From Acanthaster planci (taxonomy: Eukaryota; Echinodermata; Asteroidea; Valvatida; Acanthasteridae), in the NCBI RefSeq assembly GCF_001949145.1, contig NW_019091370.1, positions 2,124,575-2,188,574 of the forward strand: 64,000 nt of DNA, in the 5' to 3' direction. This document shows positions 48,101 to 60,140 of the stretch, one piece after another. The translations under genes and the position numbers were made by a program. How positions within the stretch are numbered: the stretch's first letter is position 1; each line of letters begins with the position of its first letter. Below the pieces are notes generated by a model that searched no databases, was not told where the DNA came from, and saw only the letters and a program-made list of their open reading frames with translations.

Positions 48101-48551
48101 TTTACTCTCCATCGGGGCCAGCTTTCAGTGCACAGCTGGTGATTACACGTAATGCTTGCTTTTTCTTGATTTTTCTTGAGTTTTACAAATGAGAATACTA
48201 CCAAAAATCTACCTTTTACAGGACTCGAAAAGGCCGTGCTGAGAGGGGGGCAAAGGGAGCATCTACCTTAAAGGCTCCCCATGAAAATATACTTCAGAAG
48301 TGCTCAATCAAGAATCTTTTGTCCTGAATTAGGCATTTCCGAAGGCCATTTCTGGCATTGGAAAGACTTTCTGTGGGCCCATACATGTCTCATGAGACCG
48401 AAGTCTGATGTTTCCCTTCATACATAGGCCTATCTGTTGCTTCTTTGAACAGGGATACTACCCTCTGTGCATTTCAGCCACCAGATTGACAAGATCCACG
48501 CTACAAAGCTGCGTGTAATGCAGCTGAGCCCTCCTTACTCCATCCCAGCTT

Positions 48552-48605
48552 CCATCAAGGACCAGACAAACTACTTGGCCATCAAGGACCAGCCAAACTA
48601 CTTGG
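48552..48605. repeat. 27-bp direct duplication
   Basis: Two adjacent 27-bp units starting CCATCAAGGACCAG differ at one base (ACAAAC versus CCAAAC). It looks like a recent local tandem duplication. Confidence 0.85.
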
Positions 48606-50432
48606 CCAAGCCCAGGCAGCCATAAATCAGCACAAGGCCCCAGGTGCGGAGTGAGGCACTTCAGTCTTGTCCTCTTCCTATCTATACCATCCAACCATGA
48701 TCCACAGCCTTCAAGAAGGGCGCCCAGGGGAGTGCTAGGGAACTCCTGCTGTCCCATCCAAGCAACTATTTACCTCTTCAAACATGCATGGCCTGTGATC
48801 ATATTATCAGATCACATTATCACAGTTTTTTCCACTGCTTTGCCCAGCACATTGAATGCGCTCTGCCAATTTTTCTATTGCTTTATTGTAATCACAGTTT
48901 TGCCAACTGCAGGCAAACAAATGCAGACTACCCATTAAAGTTGTTAGCCATCTTGAAAAGTCAACTCGGACTCACAGTAAGTTGCCTCAAAACTCAAGGT
49001 CAACTCCAAACTCGAAGAAAAGAAACCCTCACACAAATAGGGTCTGCTCTGTTGACATCACAGCTGTGTTTTTCCTGTAGCTACAAAAACTATGGCTGAG
49101 CAATCAGTGCAAAAGTAAAAGAATAACTCATATTTGCCATAAAGTGTTAAAAATCCCACGCAGTTACCGCAACACCAGATAGTATATACACGTACTGGAA
49201 AACACACGATGAAAATACCACTTGAAGTTAATGGGTCAAATGTTCATTTTGAATGAATTTGAGGTGAAATCGGAAGCCAATCAAAAGGTGACATTTCTGC
49301 AAACTTTGGCTCCCATACAAGATGTAGGCAAAATGGGAGTGGTCTGTATACATGTAAAAATGTTGAAGTGTCCATGTACATCATGGACAGTGCTCCTTAA
49401 TGTAATGAATCCAGTCCCTACCCCTCCCCCCCATCCCCTCCGGCAGGGATTTGCACCTCTGCAAAGGGAAACCTGCAGTACTGAAGGTAATACAGAATCC
49501 ATTTGGTGCTGCTCAGGGCTCTGAATGATTTTGGAATATTTCTCTCCCCTTGGCAAAACAGTATCAGAAAAATGACACCCTTGGGAGGACCAAGCCAGGC
49601 AGGCCACATCATGATAAGGGTCCAGACAACACCATAAAAAAAGACTGTTGCAAGAAAAATATTCTGGACAGGAGTTCAAGACTGTCAAAATGTATTAAGG
49701 CAGGACCTGGCCCTGTGAAATAAACCAGACCACATATTTCAAACCTACAGGAAAACTTGCTAGAAACAATGTCTGCCTCTGAATAATTTTCATTACTGTA
49801 TTAACACATGTCTGAACTTTGAAATTTTTCACATAGCGGTAAGGAAAACAAGTACCAACGAGGGGAAAGCCACTCGAGTCTTCAGACAGACATGTAATAA
49901 AACACTGTATGCGGTTTTACCAGTCGGCTAAGTAAAGGCAAAAAGCCCAGGATAGGGGAAGTCAGGAGAGTTGAGAAGAAAGATGTTAACAACAAAATGG
50001 AAGGTCGGAGATAATACCTACACCTCTATCAAGAATGAACACTTATGATACCCTACATGTACTTCCTACATCCACACCAAGCTTGCTACCTGCTCTATTG
50101 GATCTCCAAAATACTCCCTTTCCATCTGATGCACCTAAACAGATAAGAGTGAGTAAACTGCAGTAAAACTCTTTTTCAGTGGCTTTCCTTAATAAATAAC
50201 GGAACAGAAAACCTGGTCTGAAAGGCCTTCACCAACTTAAAGACGAATCTGATGAGACACTATTCCAAGGGGTCATTTACACTCATGCGCTGTCTCAACC
50301 TGAGTGCATCCACTTCGGCAATTGACTACTGGCTATTGGTCAAGGAGGAATTTCCCACACGCACACCGCCTGTGTGCGAAAGGATGGCCCCATGATAATG
50401 GCTTCTAATTTCAGTGGTCAGGTTTGTCTGTA

Positions 50433-50551
50433 GAGTACCAAAGTGAATACGTCACGTGTACAATTATATGTAAAAAGGCATTAGCGCGAGAATCAGCGCA
50501 TGAACTAGCTCATGTGCACACTCCATTTGCTGGCATTACACTTCGGTACTC
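50433..50551. mobile_element. 119-bp inverted-repeat element (MITE-like)
   Basis: The left end GAGTACCAAAGTG and right end CACTTCGGTACTC are inverted repeats with one mismatch. No clear target duplication was found. Its interior, with AAGGCATTAG and GAGAATCAGCG, recurs at 20876-20990. Confidence 0.5.
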
Positions 50552-53500
50552 TTAAAGCTTTACCTATAGATCTGATATCTTGCGACTGGATATGGGACAA
50601 AGTCAAAACAATCTTTCAATTTGTTATTAATTCCGACATCATTTTTAGTGATGACGCCATGAAATGATACAGCCCACTCAAATCTAAAGACTTAGTCTTC
50701 ATGAAAACGACCCTTGAGAAATCCAAACCACAAATTCCAACTAAAACAGTCTAAACACCCATCATGTGTTCTCTGAGTCTGATGACCACTTCTCTGGAGC
50801 CAGTGTTTCATGGAGAGTCCGCAGGGGCCCCCAGGGTTGGTCTTAGTTCAATATGCCATTATACAAGTAATAAACATTTACAAATGCAATAGTGTGCCTC
50901 ATAGAAAGGAACATTCCATCAGTCACTCAATGAAATTTGGGAAGTGGAGATTAAAACACAATCAAAATCCCACTACTTCAATCCATCACTAGCATCTTGA
51001 ATGTGACTAGGGCCGGGGAGACCAGGTCCACCACCAAACTCCTGGCAGGGAGCCACTGGAGCCGGGTTGGGGTCCTTTTGGGAGCCCCAGCCCACAACAG
51101 TTTAATAGCCCTGGTCCCGGAAATGGCCTCGCTGACAGATATAACGCAGGGGATATCATGCTGCATTTAGGAGCAATTTCTCACTTGAGAACAGCTCAAA
51201 TGAAACTAAAAATGTGGTAATAAGTGGCGCAGGCTGAGCTGGTGTAAGATTTATGACCTCAGAGTTGTACAGCTTACCTTAAAGGAGCATCTATAACTGT
51301 TAAGAAAAAAATTTTGGGTTTCTTGATCTCCTTTCTTCCAGAACAACTTAAACTTGATTTCCTGTGTCAAGCAACAACTTTCAACTGTTCTCACTAATTT
51401 GGTGGACCTTAACCGAATCTAGGATTATCTGTAGTTCAATTTTCAGACTCTTAAAAGTTCAATCCTAAAAACAAACACCCTTCCCAAAAGGTGGGGGAAG
51501 CAGATTTCTTCCACCTTCACATCTCAAGCACGCAATGACAGTTTTTATTAACACTTCAGGTAAACTTGGTACAAAATGTCTACTTACAACTGTATTAAGA
51601 ACAAAGCTAGCTTTTGGTAAGTAATGCTTACATATCACTCCACAAACTGAAGGGACAAAACTGAATAGAGAGAGAGGGGCCTGACCAGTTATTAGACAGT
51701 CAAGACCTTTGTGTTTCCAGTCCACCCGGTTTATAGAGACTTTAAAAGCGCTGTGGTTCAAATTCTCTTCATTCTCCATTGTTTGCAATAAAACTTCAAG
51801 ACTGTTACCTTCAGGAAAATGATTTCATAAACCTGTACAAGAAACTGTAATAGCAAGTTTATACAAATATAAAACATGAAAGAAAATTTGTAATGAGACA
51901 GCCAGTGTTTGCACTGCAAATCCACAAACTTATTTCAACTATGACAAATTTCACCACGCATGTAGGGGGAATGAATCAGCCTCAAACTTCAAGTTGCTAG
52001 CAATTAACAACATTACATCTGAGACATTTGCTGAAAACTGTTTTCAGTTTAATTTTGTTTTATATTAGCACTTGAACATGAAGACAGAATTGGGCCAAGG
52101 TCTATGAATAGGCTGTCAATCTAGATTACAAGAAGATCATGATAAAAATAACAGTTCCTGGGAGTTTTTTTTGCGCATGATACCATATCCTGTCAAGTGC
52201 CAGCTGTTAGGTCGGGCCATCTGATATCTGTATTTTTTTTTTACAGCTGTGTTGCCATGAAAACACTGGTCAAACATTACATCAACATTTGGCTTCTGTG
52301 AATCCAATTAACTATTTCCACAACCCATTTTTTCTCTCTCTTCTTGACAATCGGCTGTTGACTTAATAATAACAATTAGGCATGCACGCAAACTGGAGGA
52401 TCAATAGCATACAATATGGGGCATTGGGCAGTCAGTCACGCACTCCTGGAACTCAAACAAATAGCACATACGTTGACGTTATATGCACAAGGATCCCGCC
52501 TTTTGGGGGGGGGGGAAGGATGCAGACCTAAAAAGGGTGGGCCAAAGGGGAGAAAGTACAACTTGCCCTGACTGGCAACAGCTGGTAAGCTCCCCACAGA
52601 GGAAACGTGCTTGGAGAAGGGGCATTAGGATAAGATCGGCAAATGCACAGGGATTGCGTTTTTCGATGTTTCTTGTGTCAATGTACATCACTGAGAATAT
52701 TCAGGTTGGCCTCCGAGTGAATGAAGGGTTGATATGCGAATGGATTTCAACTCGTTCCCTTAAGTTCATTACCTTAATTAAGTGTCGGACCAAAATTGTG
52801 TGTCGAACGAAAATTCCATTTTGCAAAATTAAGTACATGTACATGTATGTTAACTGTGATAATACGCTCTCTCATGTGAAGGGTTTGGATGTATTTGTTG
52901 ACTGAAATGGGAAATTGTAATGCAGAGTTATGCACGGTGGCATGAAGTACGCACAGAGTGCGGTGATGTGTGACAACCTCCCACTACTTTCCTGGGGTTA
53001 GCCCCCCTCCTCAAAAAAAGGTGCAGGCTTTATACTCTCCACTGGAGTATTTTTAGGTGCTTTTAAGAAACATGGGCCAAATCCACTGACAACTGTGCCA
53101 AGACAAACTGTGAACATCTTTGCATGTTCAATACTTACTTTTTTCTGCAAATACAAGGACATCTAGGCCTATGTTTTTATAATAGTCATGCAGCAAATAG
53201 CAAGTAATGCATGAAGCAAGATCGTCTCACAGACTGGCCTCAAATATTCACATCTTGAATCAACCCTGTTCACGTTTCATGGGTCCATGGTCAAAATTTC
53301 AAAAGCATCAGCCCATACAGGATGACCTTTTCCAAGGTCCTCGCCTTCCCCCATCCAGTTCCTTTAACTCTGCCCCTCACCCCTTGTGGGTTTTGCCGGC
53401 AGAATGAACCCCTTTGAGCTTCTGCCGACCTTGTAAACACTCTTCTCCCTGTGGTGGAATTACCACTCCGAAACAGACAAGTCAGGGTCAAGTTTTCTGG

Positions 53501-54046
53501 TGGATTTTTTTTTCTATTTTCTTTCTCTTGTTGTTTTTTACGAGGTAATATCAAAAATTGAGAGAGCCAGGAAACCCACAGTGACAAGGTGAATGTTTCC
53601 CTTCACTGAGGCGACAGTTTGGCAGTGACCTTGGCTGATCTTAAGTTAACCCCTGACTGACTAGAGGTGATAACCAGTAGACAAGGGGCTAGGTAAGGTT
53701 TGCATGACACAATATGATGCATGGGTTCCCCTACAAGGACCGACACAAGATGCTGCTACACTTTAATGCTATAAATGCAGGTAGGGGACTAGACTGACCA
53801 CTGCAACTTCAAATCTCTTACTAGGGCACAGGTCCAGAGAGCTAAAAAATGAAAAAAAAAAACACTTTTGAGAAAATGAAGGTGTTGGGTTTTGTGTTGG
53901 CTCTCATACTACAAAGAGCTAACAGACACATGGTAAACCACTTTTGTGGAAATCAAGTGTTTTGTTTTTAACAAACAGGAATGCTTGCATACTGCATGCA
54001 ATCAGAGTGCCCAATTAGCCCTTGCAACTGAAATCTTTCTCAGTAA

Positions 54047-54396
54047 AGGCCTTTTCACACTGCAGCCTTTCAACCCGGTCGGAACTCAACCCTGGGCAAA
54101 TCCATGACCGCCCTGGGTTGAAAATTTCATTTTTCAACCCCACATTCAACCCAGTGTTGTTTCACACTTGTCTCGTGTGAACCGAGCTTATCGGGGTGCC
54201 TTCATCCAGGAAATGAACATGGAAAATTTTCAACCCCGGTCCAGAGCAGGGTTAATTGAGTTCAACCCGGGTTCAATCTCGAGGTTGATGCAGGGTTGGC
54301 GCAGGGTAGAAAATTTTCAAATGTGAATCATCACCAGTTCTCAACCTTGCATCAACTCTGTGTCAACCCCAAGATTTATATAGTGTAAAAAGGCCT
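54047..54396. mobile_element. Harbinger-type MITE, 350 bp with TAA target duplication
   Basis: The ends are inverted copies, AGGCCTTTTCACACT on the left and AGTGTAAAAAGGCCT on the right, differing at one position of 15. Both are flanked by TAA (54044-54046 and 54397-54399). A TWA duplication with GGCCTTTTCACACT-like ends is typical of PIF/Harbinger-derived MITEs. The interior is rich in CAACCC/GGGTTG words and can fold on itself; it has no coding capacity. Confidence 0.75.
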
Positions 54397-57300
54397 TAAA
54401 TATGAACAGCTTACAAATCAGAAGAACATCCAAATTTGTGTAAACGGAGTGTTTTGGTTTAGCTTTGGTGTACCAGGGTGACATTGTTTTGTTTTGAAAT
54501 ATTTTGGTAGGACATGCTCATATTCTGGTGCCGTAGGAACAGGAACCAGGTGGGGCTAGAACCATAATATATGTTCAAACACAACACTCTCCAATTTTTG
54601 AATTATTACTTCATTATAAAGGTTACCTGTGAGGTCTTTTTTGCTTTCAAAAGTATGGGTTTGGTATTTGCGTAAGGTGTGAAGTTTATAAGCAAAATTA
54701 ATCATTGTGACACAGTGGAAAAATCTTTGTTTTTTCGTGGGGGGGGGGGGTGGAAGGGAGAGATATGTTGCTTGGGCATACATTCCCTGATGTGTGCCAT
54801 TTCAGATGTGGAGAGAGGAGCTATTATTTATTGCCCGGGGTTACACGACCACATCAGGGAAACATTAGTTGAATCATTTTCTGTCGGCATATTTTCTCAT
54901 GTAATAGTGTTATCAAACAGGCTGGGTGGGAGATTGATGACTCCTCGGCTGTCAACAATTTTCAATTCAGTTTTATTGAATTGATACATGCCCCTTGTTT
55001 TTTTCAATTCTTGCATTCTTTTGAGGAAGTTTATGACGTCAGAAAATCTTAGAGTTGAATCTTTTGGCAAAATGTTTATTTCAGATGGCTCGAATTTACA
55101 GCCTGGAGAAAATGCTCGTGAAAAAACATTTTGCGCTCACACAGAACAGATGATTTAAGGAAATAAAGCATTCTTGATCTAACGCGTCAAGTTGTGAGGC
55201 TGATAATAGGGAAAGAAAGAGTGATCAAACTGGTAGATGAACTGACAACTTTTTAGGGCAAGACACTACAGCTCTTCAATAACTCTGGTACCTTCTTTTT
55301 AAAGCTAACTTGAAGTCTAGCGACATTTTATACAGTATCCAAAATGTAAAAAAAATCCCTGCTTCCGAACCATCAAATGTTTCATAAGGAATTACGTGAG
55401 GTTTGTATCATATCTACAAGAGAAGTCAGGATAAACATCCTTTGTGACTGAAACTCCCACAAACCGCTGAACAAACAATAAAAATAATAATCAACTGAAA
55501 ATATAAGCCCCACTTTTTCTCTAAAGCAGAAAACGCACCAGAGCAACTGTTCTGAATACGAATGTATTGAAATACAAGGTTTAAAGGGGCATAAAGTGGG
55601 CTTCACTTTAATAGAAATAGGTTCCATTAAATACATGTACATGTACACATGTACATGTGAATTATCCACAACAGTGCTATCCAGGTCTTGGGTCCAGAGG
55701 GAAAAATGGAATTTTTTTCCCAAAAGTGACCCCAGAATATGCCACAGATTATAGATATACATGTACTTGCACATGTACTTTGTAGCATTGCAATGCATAT
55801 TTCATTCTATTTTGCTACACAAACTTAAACAAGTCTCACTGCAGAAAGCAAGTTTCAATTTTTATTTTAAAAAATGCTACGAACTACAAGTGAAAAAACC
55901 AACCAAAATGTAACAAGAACATCGTATCCAAATTTGGATGAATTTCTTTACCCTGTGACAGATCGCTAATTTGGGCAAAGGGGCTTGTATTTTCCAGCTC
56001 CTGTTGCTTCATTTCACAGCAGAACACTGAATGAGCTGTACCAGTGTCCACATGTGCTCCTCTCATGCTTGAGTTAGCGCATAGCCGTGACCACCACAAA
56101 GGCTTTGCCGATATACCCGCAGTCAAAGCAGAGAAGCCTTTGATTCTCACCTAATGAATCTTTTCATGTTCACACTTCAGGAGCTCCGAAAGGCAGAAAG
56201 TCTGGCCTGGGCATTTATGTATCCAATGTAGTCAAATTAGAGAATCTCAGACAGTTTGGGGGAAAAAAATGACAACACAATTCATGCTGCGCAATATCAA
56301 CAACTATTGTCGAAAGCTCGGCGCGGGAGAAAAAAAGAATCCTCGACACTGAGCGCTATGATTTGCACCAATACTCTCGATGCTGACAATCTAATCACTT
56401 GCTTACAATGGGTCTTGCTGGGCGGTCAGAACAACCTAATATCTTGACAACCTGCTGAGTCTCCCATTGTGCATTTTTTTTGCTTAGCCTTTGTGAATGG
56501 CATGGAACAAACTCCTTGTCATATATGCATCCAGTGCAGCCACTGAAAATGATTGTATCTCTACCAGGCAGCCCCCTCCCCCAAGATCCGGTTAATCAAA
56601 ATTCAATTTGTGCAGTGTGACGAGTACATGATGAACAAGTTATTGTTCCAGCAGAACATGGCTGGGAATTTAAAGGACAGAGATTCATGAGATTGCAAAG
56701 TCTCATCTCTTCATTACAAGAGTCATCCAGTCGTGAAAAATTACAGTGAGCTGACAGTTTCTTGATCGCATTGGTTCCCTACTCAAACTGCTTATTAAGT
56801 GTACTGCTGCCAATTAAAAAAACATGGTGACATGTGGATGACGACACTGACACCATGGCTGCTGTACCCATGGACACTTGTCCTCTGCCCCCTAAAATAT
56901 GGGAACATTTTTTTTTTTAGCTTAAAAAACAAATGAAAGAAAGAAGAAAAGAGGAAAGGGGATGGAAATGGCCAATTTCCTCATAAATGCCTTCGACCTG
57001 ACCCTCAGTCCACTGTTTACAGTTGGTCAGTCTGCCACGGGTGAGTGTTCTGCCTCCCCACTTGGGAAAAGGCCATGCCCCCTTCCTATGGCAGCGCTCA
57101 TGGGTTGCACTGGCACATGTGCCTGCCCACACCAAGCCTGACAAGGATTCAGACTTAGTTACTGGTATTATCTTAAGCTGCAGCATAAAGCACTGGTGAA
57201 TCAATGTTAGGCAAAATGTGCATCCTCCCTGAAATCCAAGCCAGAACAATGCAGAGTTAGGCAAGTTGGAAGTATACACCAGGTCAGCAGTTAACTCCGA

Positions 57301-60038
57301 GTTAGGCAAATTCCACAGTCCAGTCATTTAAGTAGTCAACACCATCTCTTCCATCATACATTTAGAAATAATGCTCCAAAGCTTTGAGCCAAGCATGGAT
57401 TGTCTCCAAGTACAGATCAGTATCACCAAGGTCATGAAAGTAACATTTTCTCATCCACTGATACAGTAAACTTGGAGTTGAGTGTGTAAAGTCAATCAGT
57501 CATTAGAGAAAATACCTAAATAGATCTCTCACCCAAATTGTGCAGATGTTCTCATGGTGCATCTTCAAAGCAACTACAGAAATGAAACACTTGGCTGTTG
57601 GTGTGCTTTCTTCCGCAATGAAGCTTCTTCTTTTTTGGAATTGCTACCTCTTCGAGGAAAGCACACTTTCGGTCATCTTACATCCGATCGTAAATTTCCA
57701 GACATGTGTTTGGACTTTCCATCATAATATTTGCATGATAACTCATATTGGCAATGGGGAAGGTTGCATTAGAGTAACTCCCAGATGATGATGATGTTTG
57801 TGTCATTGTCATGATGGATGTTGCGGAATGATGACTCCCCCCCCCAAATCTTTCATCGTATTTTTCTACTTTGACAGCTTGTATGACATTTGCTGATAAT
57901 TAATTGAATTTAATTGAAAGGGTGACGTGTTTCTGGTTGTGTCTTTTTTTTATTTACGTCAATTGCATGAGTGTCGTAAATTCAAAGACATGCAGTTGTC
58001 CTTGTTTGACAGAGTTTGCATGACCAAATTCAAATAACTGTTTTAGAGACTGTGGAAGGTGTTCAAGGTTTACCAAAATATGCCGTAGGGGTGTGATTAA
58101 AGCCATTTTAAAAAGGCATTTTTACGGCTACTTGAATTTAGCAAGAAAGTCAAAATTGCTCAGCCAGTAAGTTTTTGATTGGCCAAGACGGGGGTTGAGA
58201 CTGGAGGAAAAATGAGATATCCATGAAATAATCCCACAAGAGTTTGATCATGGCTCCCTCCACGGACATGTAGGGTCTATGTGTGCTTAAAGACACCCCT
58301 AAATACCCATTTTTGGTGGTCTGTATCAACTGTTATGCATAAAGATAACCATGGAGGTAAACTCAGAATTTTCGAGATTCTAAAACAGACTACTTGATAA
58401 AGCCTGAAATCAGGAAAATTCTGACAGGTCTCACTCACCCCTTCCAAGAAGAGTGGGCTAGTATAGATTCAGTGCTTTACAATTTTCTAAAAGTTTGGTC
58501 AGTGAGTGTTGGTCGTAGGTGTGACTTTACTTATAGGTATTTCTTCATGATTTTTGCTGTAATCAGGACTGATAATCCTACTATCAAGGCCATGTAAATG
58601 TACGTGCATAATAACTACATATCATGTAAAAGTTTTCTACATCTACAACTTTGATAGTATCATGTTTTACAAGTGTTAAGCAACCACCTTTTTAAACACA
58701 TACGGAACATGTACTCCACACACAGCTGGACAAAATTTTCAAGACTCAATTATGATGACTTAACTATTTCCCCAGCAGAGACTGAATGAATTAGCTTTTC
58801 AAAACTTGCTTTGAGACACCGACCAAGATTACACAACTCCCCTTCAGGCATCAAGCTTGGAGGGTGTGATCTTTCTAAGTCTATCCTATCTGTTACCAAA
58901 GTCCTTGGGTCCCAACTAACCAATTTTTTACCAGTGATTAGTAAGGTATTCTGTCAGGGGGAAAAAACTTAAGTGTGTAGTTCTATAATTGCCGTTGGTG
59001 TGGTATCCCAGAGTCTGGTAGTCATTAGATGCTGCGCTTGAAATGGGAGGGTCAGCATTCACTGCATTGTTGACCAGCAGGAGAGCAGAACGGTGTAAGT
59101 GTCAGGCCCTGAGGGAGAATTCGGTCAAGGATTCAGGGTGGTTGAGATGTCTCCCTTCACCTTAGAGAGGCGGAGGGTGTCACTGATATATTGATAAAAC
59201 ACCCCCCCCCAAACAAGGCAAGTTTTTCAGAACTCTGCCTCTGTGATTCACAAGTGTATCCTGCATGTGCGCATTTCTACAGAAAATGTCTTGCCATGCG
59301 GATAAACAGTTCTTCCAAAATGTCACCAGTCTGGACAAGGAGTACCCCGAAACTGTTCATGGTGATTGTGCACTGGGAGGAAAGCAACCAGCTGGGGTAA
59401 AGCATAGCAGTAAAAGGTTATTCCTGACCATCATTGCAAGATGCTTTGTCATAAGGTGGAGCTACTGTATGATGCACTCAATGTGGAGGTCCCTATGTGT
59501 CTACCAAACTGTAACTCAATCTCTTAATGAAAAGACCAAGATTGGAGCGAGTAGAATGAGGAAGAAAAATTCTTCTGGCAGGGGAGGAGCGGATAGAGAC
59601 AAAATGAGATTTTCAAAAACCAATTATCCAAATTCTTTCATCCTTTAAAAGAATCCTCACTGCTCCCCTCTTGAAAATGATAACAATGCTTTGAAAGTGT
59701 TTTTTAAAAGGCACGTACCCCAGGGTTCCCTCCCCGACGCAACTCGGCAAAGGGGTTGTAACAATGATGACAATGAAATTCTATCTCTTATTTTGGGATT
59801 GAATAGCTAATAGGTTTTTCTAACCTTAAACCTATGTACTAAGCACCCAAAACAGCAAAATCTAAATGATTAAACCTCTACTAAATCCCAAATCTCCATT
59901 TCCAAAATTTCGGAAGTCCGGAGTACAATTGTAAATTACTCTCCTGAAAAGGGAGATTACTCCCTTTCCTGTGTGCTGTTAAAAAAAATGAGTTAGAGAC
60001 AGAGGTGGTAACAAGGAAAGTTTTTCAATTCTAAGCAA

Positions 60039-60140
60039 AGTCACAAGTCATTTAGTCCAGTCACAAGTCATTTGATCACAGGTCAAGTCAAGTCACAAGT
60101 CAATTTGATCCAAGAACAGGCATGTCACTAGTCAAGTCGC
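60039..60140. repeat. Degenerate tandem repeat (AGTCACAAGTCA family)
   Basis: Imperfect units of AGTCACAAGTCATTT-like sequence recur about five times, with shorter GTCAAGTC variants toward the end. No coding frame is associated. Confidence 0.6.

Noticed and set aside
48458-48757. 99-codon minus-strand frame with repeated VVWLVLDGQ-like words
   Set aside because: The repetition is explained by the 27-bp DNA duplication at 48552-48605; there is no independent sign of coding.
51281-51306. 19-nt candidate minus-strand microexon with strong splice sites (acceptor ttttttcttaacag, donor GTAAGC)
   Set aside because: Only one frame is open, it fits no neighbour, and the sequence resembles the CTTTAAGG...GATGCTCC words seen at about 48255-48280, so it is probably repeat-derived.
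56917-57327. 136-codon minus-strand frame
   Set aside because: It covers a dispersed repeat, and the translation has no domain-like pattern.
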